Positions 16,580-25,427 of a stretch of 64,000 nucleotides of DNA are shown here, piece by piece. Below the pieces are notes generated by a model. The model was given only the letters and a program-made list of their open reading frames with translations. It searched no databases and was not told where the DNA came from. This DNA comes from an uncultured Clostridia bacterium (GTDB taxonomy: Bacteria > Bacillota > Clostridia > UMGS1810): assembly GCA_934481345.1 (NCBI GenBank), contig CAKSPF010000001.1:372001-436000 (forward strand). The letters are read 5' to 3'. How positions within the stretch are numbered: position 1 is the stretch's first letter; every line of letters starts with the position of its first letter. The position numbers and the translations under genes were made by a program.

Positions 16580-17371
16580 CTATACAAACTTCAGCTCGCG
16601 GATTTTATCTGCCATGCGCCGGGAAAGCTGTGCGGAATTTCCGTTCCACAATTCACGGTCGCTGTTTGTTTCCGGAGGGAATATTCTGCGTACCTGCGTC
16701 GGAGAACCGCTTAAGCCGTACTTCTTTTCGTCTTTGTCATCAAGGTCATTAAAGGTAATAACTTTTATTTCCCTGTCTGCGGTAGCTTTTTTCTTTATAT
16801 ATGACGGAAGCCTCGGCACATATATATCCTTATCTACGCAGATAAGGCACGGATACTTGATTTTTGCAATTTCAACAGTATCGGTCATATCCATTTTTAC
16901 AGTTATATCTTTATCGTTGATATCAGTGATTTCGAGTACGTTTGCTATACTCGGAATATTAAGATATTCACTCATTTCGGGGCCGACCTGAGCCGTATCG
17001 CCGTCCGTGGTCTGCTTGCCGCAGATTATCATATCAAAACTGCCTGTTTTAAGCGCGCCCTGAGATATTGTATATGCGGTTGCAAGAACATCTGCTCCGG
17101 CAAATTTTCTGTCCGATATAATCACGCCGTTATCCGCGCCCAAAGCATACGCCTCCCGTATTATTTCCTCTGCCTGCGGCGGTCCCATGGTTATAACTGA
17201 AACCTCCGCGCCGATTTTTTCCTTAATTCTCAGCGCTGTTTCAAGTGCATAAAGATCGTAAGGATTCATCTTTGAATCGGCGCCGTCCCTTTTCAGCACA
17301 CCGGTAACAGGATCTACATCAACTTTGTTTGATTCCGGAACCTGTTTTATACACACAAGTATTTTCATCAT
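16580..17371 (-). CDS. etfB: Electron transfer flavoprotein beta subunit
   Basis: A 263-aa EtfB, partner of EtfA. Typical segments are ILVCIKQVPES at the start, MNPYDLYALETALRIKE, VITMGPPQAEEIIREAYALGAD and MIICGKQTTDGDTAQVGPEM. In bifurcating or confurcating Etfs this subunit holds the bifurcating FAD. The start overlaps the stop of the upstream membrane-protein gene (ATGA), implying translational coupling. Confidence 0.95.
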   Translation of the reverse strand: MMKILVCIKQVPESNKVDVDPVTGVLKRDGADSKMNPYDLYALETALRIKEKIGAEVSVITMGPPQAEEIIREAYALGADNGVIISDRKFAGADVLATAYTISQGALKTGSFDMIICGKQTTDGDTAQVGPEMSEYLNIPSIANVLEITDINDKDITVKMDMTDTVEIAKIKYPCLICVDKDIYVPRLPSYIKKKATADREIKVITFNDLDDKDEKKYGLSGSPTQVRRIFPPETNSDRELWNGNSAQLSRRMADKIRELKFV

Positions 17372-18228
17372 TTTTCCTCTCCCAATCCATTATTTCTATT
17401 GTTTTTAAAATAATTTCTTATTTTTGAAACGCTTTTTGATTTTTTATTAAAATACAGCGGATAAGCATTTGAAAGTCTTTTGTATACATATCCTTTTTTG
17501 AAACGCAGATTTTTGAATTTATTGTACATGGCCTCAAGCTCCGGCTTGAGCTGAGAGCTTTCACTGCGTTTTTTTACAGCCGTCTGAACATTTTCACGGT
17601 ATTCGTTTATGTCTGTTTTAAGCTTTTCGGCTTTCAGGACGCCGTCTGCAATCTCCTGACCGATTGTATTTGAAAAGTTACGGATTTTCTGTTCAAGAAC
17701 GTCGGCCTTTTTGAAATATTTTTTGATTTTAACGGCTTCGGTAACGGTAAGCACAACGTCCGAAATCAAAAGTGCATAAAAGACGCAGAGCAATATAACC
17801 GTAATAAGCCGTGGAATTTTACCGAGAACCGAAATGACGGCAGGGTAAATTACATAAACGGCAAAAAGGCATACCGCTCCCCATGCGATTGAGAATTTAA
17901 GGCATATATAACCGTTTATATTGAATTTACAGTCGGAATAATCCCACCATTTGTCGCAAAATATTTTATCCAGCGCATAGCCTGTTATGTATTCAAGGAC
18001 AGAGGTAAGTATAACAGAACCCAAGAACATGATTAATATATTGCTTTTGAGCGGACTCAGTGCTGCTATTACTATAACTGCCCCGAAGCCGTATATCGGG
18101 CACACGGGACCGTTCAAAAAACCGCGGTTTACAAAGCTGCCTTTTATCACGGCTGCATAAGCAACCTCCGTACACCACCCCAGAAAAGCATATATCAAAA
18201 AAACCCGTACTGCATCATAACACGTCAT
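17368..18228 (-). CDS. CmpB-family (PF06541-like) membrane protein
   Basis: A 286-aa protein with about five N-terminal membrane helices and a charged, helical C-terminal region (about 185-286) likely to be cytoplasmic. The opening FLIYAFLGWCTEVAYAA and the segment NRGFLNGPVCPIYGFG are the hallmark of the family annotated as putative ABC transporter type IV; no ATPase or binding protein accompanies it. It overlaps etfB by 4 nt, so it is expressed with the lactate dehydrogenase complex. The function is unknown; a membrane role for that complex is speculation from the overlap. Confidence 0.85.
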   Translation of the reverse strand: MTCYDAVRVFLIYAFLGWCTEVAYAAVIKGSFVNRGFLNGPVCPIYGFGAVIVIAALSPLKSNILIMFLGSVILTSVLEYITGYALDKIFCDKWWDYSDCKFNINGYICLKFSIAWGAVCLFAVYVIYPAVISVLGKIPRLITVILLCVFYALLISDVVLTVTEAVKIKKYFKKADVLEQKIRNFSNTIGQEIADGVLKAEKLKTDINEYRENVQTAVKKRSESSQLKPELEAMYNKFKNLRFKKGYVYKRLSNAYPLYFNKKSKSVSKIRNYFKNNRNNGLGEEK

Positions 18229-18261
18229 TAAAAACCCTCCGGTATTATATTATAATTTGTT

Positions 18262-18738
18262 TCAAATCTTTATTTTGTTCCAGCTTTCGGCGAGCCGTTC
18301 AAAGCTCCACGCGGCATTTGCAGGGCTTGTAGACGGAAGGCACTCAATGTCTATGCCTGTTATCGGCTTTGTGTATTTGTTATAATACTTTGCCGCAGTC
18401 CTTCCGTTTGCAAAAATCATTTTTATGTCTGCATTATCAAGGATAACAGACAAATCATTCGGCACTGCATTTTTAATCGTGCTGTCGGCGCTGCCCTGTA
18501 CATCGCACTCGCCTATCACGTCCCACAGAGCAAGTCCGTTATCAAGAACAAGTTTTTTCTTTTGTTCAACGGTTTTCGGAACGTCACAGCCGAAAACCGC
18601 CGCAAGCACGCGCCAAAATCGGTTTTGCGGATGCCCGTAAAAAAAAGCCGCTTCTCTTGATTTGACCGACGGAAAGCTGCCGAGTATCAAAATTTTTGAA
18701 TTTTTATCATACAAGGGCGGTATTGGATGTTTAATCAT
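18262..18738 (-). CDS. DNA-deoxyinosine glycosylase (UDG superfamily)
   Basis: A 158-aa uracil-DNA glycosylase-fold enzyme. Motif 1 reads LILGSFPSVKSREAAFFYGHPQNRFW, which is the signature of the hypoxanthine-DNA glycosylase group (UDG family 6) rather than of Ung. The C-terminal motif is LPSTSPANAAWSFERL, with the DNA-intercalation Ser-Pro. It would excise deaminated adenine (and possibly uracil) for base excision repair. It has its own promoter and may read through into the CmpB/Etf genes, as only 33 nt separate them. Confidence 0.85.
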   Translation of the reverse strand: MIKHPIPPLYDKNSKILILGSFPSVKSREAAFFYGHPQNRFWRVLAAVFGCDVPKTVEQKKKLVLDNGLALWDVIGECDVQGSADSTIKNAVPNDLSVILDNADIKMIFANGRTAAKYYNKYTKPITGIDIECLPSTSPANAAWSFERLAESWNKIKI

Positions 18739-18786
18739 AAAAAAATCTCCTGTTTTTTACCAAGTTGCACTGAAATATATATTCTA

Positions 18787-18814
18787 AGTATAACATTTTT
18801 ATTGATTTTGTCAA
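18787..18814 (-). promoter_or_regulatory. Promoter upstream of the glycosylase gene
   Basis: Minus-strand TTGACA (18814-18809), 16-nt spacer, TATACT (18792-18787), about 45 nt from the glycosylase start. Confidence 0.7.
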
Positions 18815-18925
18815 TAAAAATTTATAAAATTCACTTTATTTGCGTTTGCAAATATGTTAAAATTATTATAATGGTGTTTTTTATACAAATTTATTGTTTC
18901 AATTAAAAACGAAAGGAGTTTTGAC

Positions 18926-20521
18926 ATGCATGTATACATACTGATTGCAGCCGCGGTCATACTCATATGTATTTTTTTCAGCAAGCTTTCCGCAAAAATA
19001 GGAGTTCCCACTTTATTGCTTTTTATATTTCTGGGTATGCTGTTCGGTTCGGACGGATTGTTTAAGATTAAATTCGACAACTACTCATTTGCCGAGCAGA
19101 TATGTTCGGTATCGCTTATATTTATTATGTTTTACGGCGGATTCGGAACTAACTGGAGCAAGGCAAAACCGGCAGCCGCAAAGGCTATTCTCCTTTCCAG
19201 TCTGGGAGTTGTCATGACAGCCGGTATAACAGGTTTATTCTGTTTCTATGTTCTCAAATTCGCATTTACGGAAAGCATGCTTATAGGTGCGGTTATAAGT
19301 TCTACCGATGCCGCCTCGGTTTTTTCGGTTTTGCGTTCAAAAAAGCTGAATTTAAAGCACAACACCGCCTCGCTGCTTGAAATCGAAAGCGGAAGTAACG
19401 ATCCGTTTTCTTATATGCTGACTGTTATAATTTTATCATACATGGGAGCCGAGGGAGGCAGCGTAAATATTTTATATATGATTTTTGCACAGATAACCTT
19501 CGGCGCATTAATCGGAGTTATTTGCGCTGTGGCGGCGTCATATATTCTGACAAAATGCAAACTTGCGAAAAACGGATTTGACTCGATATTTGTATTCGGT
19601 ATGGCGCTCATATCCTATTCCCTGGCTTCCGTTACAGGCGGCAACGGATATTTAAGCGTATACATTACGGGTATAATTCTCGGAAACAAGCCGTTGAAAA
19701 ACAAAAAATCGCTTGTGCATTTTTTCGACGGCTTTACCGGACTTATGCAGATGTTAATATTCTTTCTGCTCGGACTGTTATCTTTTCCGTCGCAGTTTCC
19801 GGCAATTGCGCTTCCGGCGCTTGCAATTGCACTGTTTCTGACATTTATAGCACGTCCCGCAACCGTTTTTGCAATGCTGACTCCGTTTAAATGTCCGCTG
19901 AACCAGCAATTGCTTGTTTCTTGGTCGGGTCTGCGCGGAGCCGCTTCGATAGTTTTTGCAATAATGGCAACGCTAAGCCCGGCATACACAAAAAATGATA
20001 TTTTTCATATAGTATTTTTCATTGTACTGTTTTCAATATCAATCCAGGGAGCGCTTATACCATTTGCGGCAAAAAAGCTCAAAATGATTGACAACAACAG
20101 CGATGTAATGAAAACCTTTAATGACTATTCGGAGGAAATACCGATAAGGTTCATAAAGCTGCAAATAACTGAAAATCACCCGTGGATTTCCAAAAAAATC
20201 AAAAACATAAGGCTTTTGCCGGATGTGATACTGGCGCTTGTAATACGCGGAGGAAAACAGATAACTCCGAGGGGCAACACCGAGATAATGGAGGGTGATG
20301 AAATTATACTCAGCGGTCTTGCACCGGACGACGGCAACATCGGATATCTGACGGAAATTATTCTTGACAAGGACAATACCTGGTCCGGCAAATCCCTGTC
20401 TGAAATCAAAATGGGCGCCGACAAGCTGATAGTGCTGATAAAGCGAAACGGCAGGATAATAATTCCGGCAGGTCAGACCGTACTCAAAGAAAACGACATA
20501 CTTATCATAAACCAGTCATAG
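18926..20521 (+). CDS. Potassium/proton antiporter (CPA1, NhaP2-like) with RCK_C domain
   Basis: A 531-aa transporter. About 12 membrane helices occupy residues 1-385, with the CPA1 core motifs GAVISSTDAASVFSVLRS and SGSNDPFSYML, where the paired acidic residues bind the cation. Residues about 455-531 form a TrkA_C/RCK_C-like regulatory domain (GDEIILSGLAPDDG, KENDILIINQS). Members exchange K+ (or Na+) for H+ at the cytoplasmic membrane, with the soluble domain sensing nucleotides. AAAGGAG is 8 nt upstream of the ATG. It is monocistronic with its own terminator. Confidence 0.93.
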   Translation: MHVYILIAAAVILICIFFSKLSAKIGVPTLLLFIFLGMLFGSDGLFKIKFDNYSFAEQICSVSLIFIMFYGGFGTNWSKAKPAAAKAILLSSLGVVMTAGITGLFCFYVLKFAFTESMLIGAVISSTDAASVFSVLRSKKLNLKHNTASLLEIESGSNDPFSYMLTVIILSYMGAEGGSVNILYMIFAQITFGALIGVICAVAASYILTKCKLAKNGFDSIFVFGMALISYSLASVTGGNGYLSVYITGIILGNKPLKNKKSLVHFFDGFTGLMQMLIFFLLGLLSFPSQFPAIALPALAIALFLTFIARPATVFAMLTPFKCPLNQQLLVSWSGLRGAASIVFAIMATLSPAYTKNDIFHIVFFIVLFSISIQGALIPFAAKKLKMIDNNSDVMKTFNDYSEEIPIRFIKLQITENHPWISKKIKNIRLLPDVILALVIRGGKQITPRGNTEIMEGDEIILSGLAPDDGNIGYLTEIILDKDNTWSGKSLSEIKMGADKLIVLIKRNGRIIIPAGQTVLKENDILIINQS

Positions 20522-20530
20522 CAAAACACA

Positions 20531-20572
20531 AACCTTCGGAACAGCAATGTACCGAAGGTTTTAAAATTTTTT
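20531..20572 (+). terminator. Terminator after the antiporter gene
   Basis: AACCTTCGG/CCGAAGGTT stem followed by a T-rich tract. Confidence 0.85.
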
Positions 20573-20581
20573 ATAAAATCA

Positions 20582-20611
20582 CAAAACTTTTTTGCGGTTT
20601 ATGAAGTCTAA
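20582..20611 (+). promoter_or_regulatory. ECF-type autoregulatory promoter
   Basis: CAAAAC (20582-20587), exactly 17 nt, then AGTCTAA (20605-20611), resembling the AAC...CGTCTAA pattern of SigV-type ECF promoters. It lies just before the ECF sigma gene, so the sigma factor probably drives its own operon. Confidence 0.7.
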
Positions 20612-20633
20612 GCATATGAAAGGAGGATTAAGA

Positions 20634-21116
20634 ATGAACAAAAGACAGATACTCGAAAATTTTCTGACAGAAAATGCAGACAATGCATACCGTTTTGCCT
20701 TCACCTACACCAAAAATCTCCAGGACGCAGAGGACGTGGTAAATGAAAGTGTAATAAAGGCTCTGCGTTCTGTCGGAACTCTGAAAAACACTCAATACAT
20801 AAAGTCATGGTTTTACAAAATCATCGTAAACACATCGCTCACGCACCTGAAAGCAAGCAAAAAACTAAACCTTGTCAACTACGAAGATGCCGCCGCAAAC
20901 AGCTTCAGCGAAGATGATTATTCAAATCTCTCGCTGAGCAGTCTGACAGAAAAGCTTGATGTAAAATACAAATCAGTTATTGTTCTGCGCTTTTTGGAAA
21001 ACATGACAATAAATGAAATTTCAAGAATTCTGGATTTAAACGAAAACACAGTTAAAACACGTCTTTACAAGGCACTTGCCATTATTAAAATTAATATGGA
21101 GGATGATGACGTATGA
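20634..21116 (+). CDS. ECF RNA polymerase sigma factor (SigV-like)
   Basis: A 160-aa extracytoplasmic-function sigma factor. Region 2 (FAFTYTKNLQDAEDVVNESVIKAL) and region 4 (YKSVIVLRFLENMTINEISRILDLNENTVKTRLYKAL) are both intact. The start at 20634 has AGGAGG 7 nt upstream; upstream in-frame codons lie in the promoter. It overlaps the anti-sigma gene by 4 nt. With the RsiV-like neighbour the best analogy is SigV of Bacillus, which responds to lysozyme; this is inference from the pair. Confidence 0.93.
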   Translation: MNKRQILENFLTENADNAYRFAFTYTKNLQDAEDVVNESVIKALRSVGTLKNTQYIKSWFYKIIVNTSLTHLKASKKLNLVNYEDAAANSFSEDDYSNLSLSSLTEKLDVKYKSVIVLRFLENMTINEISRILDLNENTVKTRLYKALAIIKINMEDDDV

Positions 21117-21970
21117 AAAAATTTGATAAAATAAAACAGGAATATGAGGCAATAAAAGCCCCCGAGGAATTAAAATCAAAAATAGCCGATACCGTGAAAA
21201 GACAAAATGCAAGAGCAAGGCTTTATACAAGGCTTATAACAGGCACACTGAGCGCCGCCGCGGCTTTTGTTTTCGCTTTTAATTTTGTGCCCGGTCTTGC
21301 ATATGCAACTGCTGACATTCCGTTTCTGAACTCAATAGTAAAGGTTGTAACATTCGGAAGATATGAAGCAAAGGATCACGGCTATGAAGCAAAAATAGTA
21401 ACGCCTAAAATAGAAGGTCTGCTCGATAAAAAACTTGAAAACAAACTGAACAGCGAATTTAAGGAAAACGCAGATACAATAATTGCCGCTTATGAAAAAG
21501 ACGTAAAAGAGCTGAAAAAGGAATTCGGAGAAGAAACCGTACACATGGGCGTCAACTCCGATTATATTGTCAAAACAGACAATGATGACGTCCTTGCACT
21601 TGATGTCTACATTCTTTACACAGCCGGTTCTTCAAACACAAAGCATACGTTTTATAATATAAACAAAAAAACAGGCGAGCTTATGAGCCTGAAAGGAATG
21701 TTTAAAAAAGGCGCCGACTACGTCACACCGATAAGTGGATATATAAAAAGTGAAATGCAGCGTATGAATGAGGAGGAAGACGGACTTTTCTGGGTTGAAA
21801 AAACCGAATTTGACGACGGATTCAAGGGCATAAGTAAAAATCAGAATTTCTATATAAACGACAAAGGAAACATAGTGATTTGCTTTGACAAGTACGAGGT
21901 TGCCGCCGGCGCTCAGGGCTGTCCGGAATTTGAAATTCCAAACAGTGTAGTAAAAGATATTCTGAAATAA
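21113..21970 (+). CDS. RsiV-like membrane anti-sigma factor
   Basis: A 285-aa single-pass membrane protein: a short cytoplasmic N-terminal domain (1-40) that would hold the sigma factor, one membrane helix (about 43-66) and an extracellular region. That region shows a DUF4163-like part followed by a DUF3298-like part (KTGELMSLKGMFKKGADYVTPISGYI, then FYINDKGNIVICFDKYEVAAGAQG). Bacillus RsiV has the same order and binds lysozyme, leading to cleavage by a signal peptidase and a site-2 protease. Here the ATG overlaps the sigma gene's stop. The signal sensed by this protein is unproven. Confidence 0.88.
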   Translation: MKKFDKIKQEYEAIKAPEELKSKIADTVKRQNARARLYTRLITGTLSAAAAFVFAFNFVPGLAYATADIPFLNSIVKVVTFGRYEAKDHGYEAKIVTPKIEGLLDKKLENKLNSEFKENADTIIAAYEKDVKELKKEFGEETVHMGVNSDYIVKTDNDDVLALDVYILYTAGSSNTKHTFYNINKKTGELMSLKGMFKKGADYVTPISGYIKSEMQRMNEEEDGLFWVEKTEFDDGFKGISKNQNFYINDKGNIVICFDKYEVAAGAQGCPEFEIPNSVVKDILK

Positions 21971-21975
21971 CTTTT

Positions 21976-22015
21976 AAAAACAAAGAGATTGTCAAAAGAC
22001 AATCTCTTTGTTTTT
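21976..22015. terminator. Bidirectional terminator
   Basis: AAAACAAAGAGATTGTC and its perfect complement flank a 4-nt loop between convergent anti-sigma and NUDIX genes. Confidence 0.95.
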
Positions 22016-22553
22016 AACTGTTTTTTCTTATATAATCGGCTTTCAGAACCGCCGCTATGGTTTTTCCGTCTTTGATTTTACCCTCTACGCACATAGCCGC
22101 AACTTCATCAAACGGCATTTTTACAACGTTTAAAAACTCATCATCATCGGGGTGAACATCACCCGGAACCAAACCGCTTGCCATATACAGGCGGAGGTTT
22201 TCATCACAAAAGCCTACAGACGGGTAAAAATCCCCTATATATTTCCATTCTTTTGCGGAAAGACCTGTTTCCTCCGAAAGCTCTCTTGCGGCGGCAGAAT
22301 CAATATTTTCATCTCTGTCAAGCTTGCCTGCCGGTATTTCCAGCAAAATATCATCATACGGTATTCTGTACTGCTTCACCATATAAATCATATCGCTGTC
22401 ATCTACAGCAACAACTCCCACCCCGCCGGGATGTCTTACTATTTCCCGTGTTGCCTGTTTTCCGTTCGGAAGAATTACGGTATCGTAATCAACCTTTATA
22501 ATCTTTCCTTCAAAAATTCTTTCGGTTTTAACGGTCTTTTCTCTTATATCCAT
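22014..22553 (-). CDS. NUDIX hydrolase (ADP-ribose pyrophosphatase type)
   Basis: A 179-aa NUDIX protein. The Nudix box is seen as GKLDRDENIDSAAARELSEETG (residues about 90-112), with the ADP-ribose-family proline/glycine environment (HPGGVGVVAVDD, KQYRIPYDDILLEIPAG). It probably hydrolyses ADP-ribose to AMP and ribose-5-phosphate. The start at 22553 is set by GTAGGAG about 10 nt upstream; an ATG three codons earlier is too close to that RBS. It follows an exported-protein gene in the same orientation. Confidence 0.9.
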   Translation of the reverse strand: MDIREKTVKTERIFEGKIIKVDYDTVILPNGKQATREIVRHPGGVGVVAVDDSDMIYMVKQYRIPYDDILLEIPAGKLDRDENIDSAAARELSEETGLSAKEWKYIGDFYPSVGFCDENLRLYMASGLVPGDVHPDDDEFLNVVKMPFDEVAAMCVEGKIKDGKTIAAVLKADYIRKNS

Positions 22554-22566
22554 TATTATCATGCTC

Positions 22567-23313
22567 CTACAGTCTTTTTTTCACATACAAAACATAAAAC
22601 ATTACAAATCCTAAAATCGCACCGAATGCAATTATACCAACCGCAGTAATCCAGCGGTTGTCACCGGCATTATCCTTTGGCGGGTTATTCGGCACAATAG
22701 GCATCACATCGTCAGTGACATCATCAGATATCACTTTGCCTGCTGCGTCCACAAACTTAATGCTTTCGTTCCCCGGAAGCGGATAAATAAGAATTTTATC
22801 ATCATTGCTTACCGCATAGATACTTCCGCTGCCGTCTGTTTCAAACTCGGTAATCTTACCGTTTGTGCGAATAAAGTATGAGATTTTAACCGCATCATCC
22901 AGGCAGTCCTCACCCTTCATATCCTGATAAACAATAACGCTGCAATTTTTTATTTCACTGGAATCCACCTTATATGCGCCGCCGGAAATTTTATATTTGC
23001 CGTTTTCAAAATTTACGGAAGCAAAAATGTTATCTCCTATTTTCGGATTGTTAAAATCCGTTGATGTATGTTCGTCACAATATGAATACGAAAATTTCTC
23101 TATACTTATGTCACCGATTTTCAAATCCGGAGCTTCTTTCCCGACAGTATTATCCACCGTTACCGTTACATTACGGCTGTCAACGTCCTTTACCGTTCCC
23201 AAAATGAGATAATCCTGGTTTCCGTCCAGAATATCCTTTACGGAGTAGGCATATGCAGTTGTAACTGCCGACAAAGCTAACAATATACATAAAAATAAAA
23301 TACTTCTTTTCAA
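22567..23313 (-). CDS. Predicted secreted, C-terminally anchored protein, unknown
   Basis: A protein of about 248 aa with a signal peptide (KRSILFLCILLALSAVTTAYA), an extracellular beta-rich body, a Pro/Asn/Asp-rich spacer (PIVPNNPPKDNAGDN) and a single C-terminal membrane helix followed by VKKRL. This topology resembles surface proteins displayed by a C-terminal anchor, without an LPXTG motif. I choose a TTG start at 23313 because GGAGGTGA sits 5-7 nt before it; the frame also opens at a TTG six codons upstream. No family is recognised. Confidence 0.7.
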   Translation of the reverse strand: MKRSILFLCILLALSAVTTAYAYSVKDILDGNQDYLILGTVKDVDSRNVTVTVDNTVGKEAPDLKIGDISIEKFSYSYCDEHTSTDFNNPKIGDNIFASVNFENGKYKISGGAYKVDSSEIKNCSVIVYQDMKGEDCLDDAVKISYFIRTNGKITEFETDGSGSIYAVSNDDKILIYPLPGNESIKFVDAAGKVISDDVTDDVMPIVPNNPPKDNAGDNRWITAVGIIAFGAILGFVMFYVLYVKKRL

Positions 23314-23341
23314 ACGGCTCACCTCCGCCAAAACAGTTTCT

Positions 23342-23380
23342 AAAAAAACAAAGGGGTGCGGCTAAAGCCGCCACCCCCAT
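23342..23380 (-). terminator. Terminator after ispH/rpsA
   Basis: GC-rich stem (GGGG-TGG-CGGC with GCCG-CA-CCCC) followed by TTTGTTTTTTTA on the minus strand. Confidence 0.93.
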
Positions 23381-23393
23381 TTTGTTAATAACA

Positions 23394-25427
23394 TTATTCT
23401 GTTACTTCAGTCTGTGTTTCCGGTTCGTCCTTTACTTCCTCAACGGCAGCGGTTTCTTCTGCCACGGGTTCTTCAGCTTCTGCTGCTTCAACAGTATCAG
23501 CAGCTTCTTCGGCTGCAGGCTGTTCATCAGCAAGAAGTGCTCTTATGCTGAGACCGATTTTTTTGTTTTCAAGGTCGATTTCGACAACTTTTGCCTTAAC
23601 GTGCTGACCTATCATAAGCTCGTCTTCAACTCTGCCTATTCTCTTATCGGCAACCTGTGAAATATGAATAAGTCCGTCTACTCCGGGGAATATTTCCGCA
23701 AATGCGCCGAACGGAACAATTCTTACAATCTTGCACTCAACAACATCGTCAACTTTGAGTTCTTCGGCTTTTTTCCACGGGTTATCCTCTGCTTTCTTAA
23801 AGCCGAGAGAAATTTTACCTGTTTCTTTATCAAAGCTTATTACATATACGTCAACAACGTCGCCTTCTTTAACAACCTCGGACGGGTGTTTGATTTTTGA
23901 CCATGACAGTTCTGAAATATGTATCAGACCGTCTACACCGCCGATATCAACAAATGCACCGAATTTTGTGAGTGATTTTACTACACCCTCATATCTCTTG
24001 CCTACTTCTACATCATTCCAGAACTTTTCTGCCAAAGCAGTTTTCTGTTCTTCGATAACGCTTCTTATTGAACCTACGATTTTGGTTCTGCCGCGCATCT
24101 TTTTGATGTCAATGATTCTGAATGACGCGGTTGTGCCCATGAGTACGTTCAAATCGGCAAGATATCTGTCATTTGCCTGTGATGCAGGGATGAAAACCCT
24201 TACTCCCTTGCACAGAACGATAACTCCGCCGTTAACTACCTGAGTAACCTTACCTGTGAGGATTTCCTTTGTTTCAAGAGCGTCCTCGATTTCTTTTACG
24301 CCCTTCATAGCTATGAGCTTTTTCATAGAAAGAGTTACTTCGCCTTCAACGTCGTTTACTCTTACAACAAAAGCTTCGATTTCATCACCGACTTTTATAA
24401 GTGACTTAATATCTGCCGACGGATCGTCAGACACTTCGGATGCGGGAATAAATCCGTCGGATTTATAGCCCAGGTTAACGCTTACACCGGCGTCAGAAAC
24501 CGCAATAACAGTTCCTTTCACTATATCCCTTGTATTTAAAGTGATAAGAGATTTTTCGTACTCTTCAAATTCCGCAGCAAAGCTATCGCTGCTGTTTTTC
24601 TGCATTTCTTCCATGTTTTCGACTACCTCCTTAATGATTGCCGCCGGCGTTGAAGCCCCGGCAGTTATACCAATTATCTTTGGTATATATATATCTTGAG
24701 GAAAATCCTCAAAATTTTCGATTTGATAAGTATTTTTACAATACTTTTTGCATATGCCGGTAAGTTTATTTGTATTGGAGCTGTGCGCTCCTCCTATTAC
24801 AATCATCATATCTGCCTTTTTGGCAATTTCGCCGGCTTCTGTCTGTCGTGTATTTGTCGCATTACATATTGTATCAAAAACCTCTATGGTTTTGCAAGTA
24901 CTTTTTAAATATTTTATTATTTTTTCACATACTTCTCTGTTCATTGTAGTCTGACACACTACACAGACAGGCTCACATATATTAATTTTACCATTTAATT
25001 CGGGAATGTCAAGAGCTATTACGGCATTATTTTCACACCAGCCGTTAATTCCCTCAACCTCGGGATGGTTTTTGTCGCCTATAATTACTATCTGATACCC
25101 GTTTTTATATTTTTCCATCACGATACCGTGTATTTTATTTACAAACGGGCAGGTCAAATCCACATATTCAAAACCCCGCGACTTGATTTCATCTATAACG
25201 CTCTTTCCTACTCCGTGTGCGCGTATCGCTATTTTTGTGTCCTGTCCGATTTCATCAACGCTGTCATATGCTTTTACACCTTTTTTTTCAAAAGCGTTTA
25301 CAACGTCTTTGTTGTGGATAATGGGCCCCAGCGTGGCAACCTTTGACTTTTCCGATTCATCGGAAAGCTTTTCCACGGCGCGGCGGACTCCGAAACAAAA
25401 CCCGGCGCTTTTTGCAAGAATAATCAC
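23394..25427 (-). CDS. ispH-rpsA: IspH (HMBPP reductase) fused to S1 RNA-binding domains
   Basis: A 677-aa fusion. Residues 1-280 are 4-hydroxy-3-methylbut-2-enyl diphosphate reductase, the last step of the MEP isoprenoid pathway. The three cluster cysteines appear in AGFCFGVRRAV (C12), VDLTCPFVNKIH and DTICNATNTRQTEA. Residues about 300-640 contain four S1 domains (for example GTVIAVSDAGVSVNLGYKSDGFIPASE and VVKSLTKFGAFVDIGGVDGLIHISELSW), as in ribosomal protein S1. An Ala/Glu-rich tail ends the protein. The fusion is known in Clostridia. It overlaps plsC by 4 nt, within a cmk-plsC-ispH/rpsA operon. Confidence 0.96.
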   Translation of the reverse strand: MIILAKSAGFCFGVRRAVEKLSDESEKSKVATLGPIIHNKDVVNAFEKKGVKAYDSVDEIGQDTKIAIRAHGVGKSVIDEIKSRGFEYVDLTCPFVNKIHGIVMEKYKNGYQIVIIGDKNHPEVEGINGWCENNAVIALDIPELNGKINICEPVCVVCQTTMNREVCEKIIKYLKSTCKTIEVFDTICNATNTRQTEAGEIAKKADMMIVIGGAHSSNTNKLTGICKKYCKNTYQIENFEDFPQDIYIPKIIGITAGASTPAAIIKEVVENMEEMQKNSSDSFAAEFEEYEKSLITLNTRDIVKGTVIAVSDAGVSVNLGYKSDGFIPASEVSDDPSADIKSLIKVGDEIEAFVVRVNDVEGEVTLSMKKLIAMKGVKEIEDALETKEILTGKVTQVVNGGVIVLCKGVRVFIPASQANDRYLADLNVLMGTTASFRIIDIKKMRGRTKIVGSIRSVIEEQKTALAEKFWNDVEVGKRYEGVVKSLTKFGAFVDIGGVDGLIHISELSWSKIKHPSEVVKEGDVVDVYVISFDKETGKISLGFKKAEDNPWKKAEELKVDDVVECKIVRIVPFGAFAEIFPGVDGLIHISQVADKRIGRVEDELMIGQHVKAKVVEIDLENKKIGLSIRALLADEQPAAEEAADTVEAAEAEEPVAEETAAVEEVKDEPETQTEVTE

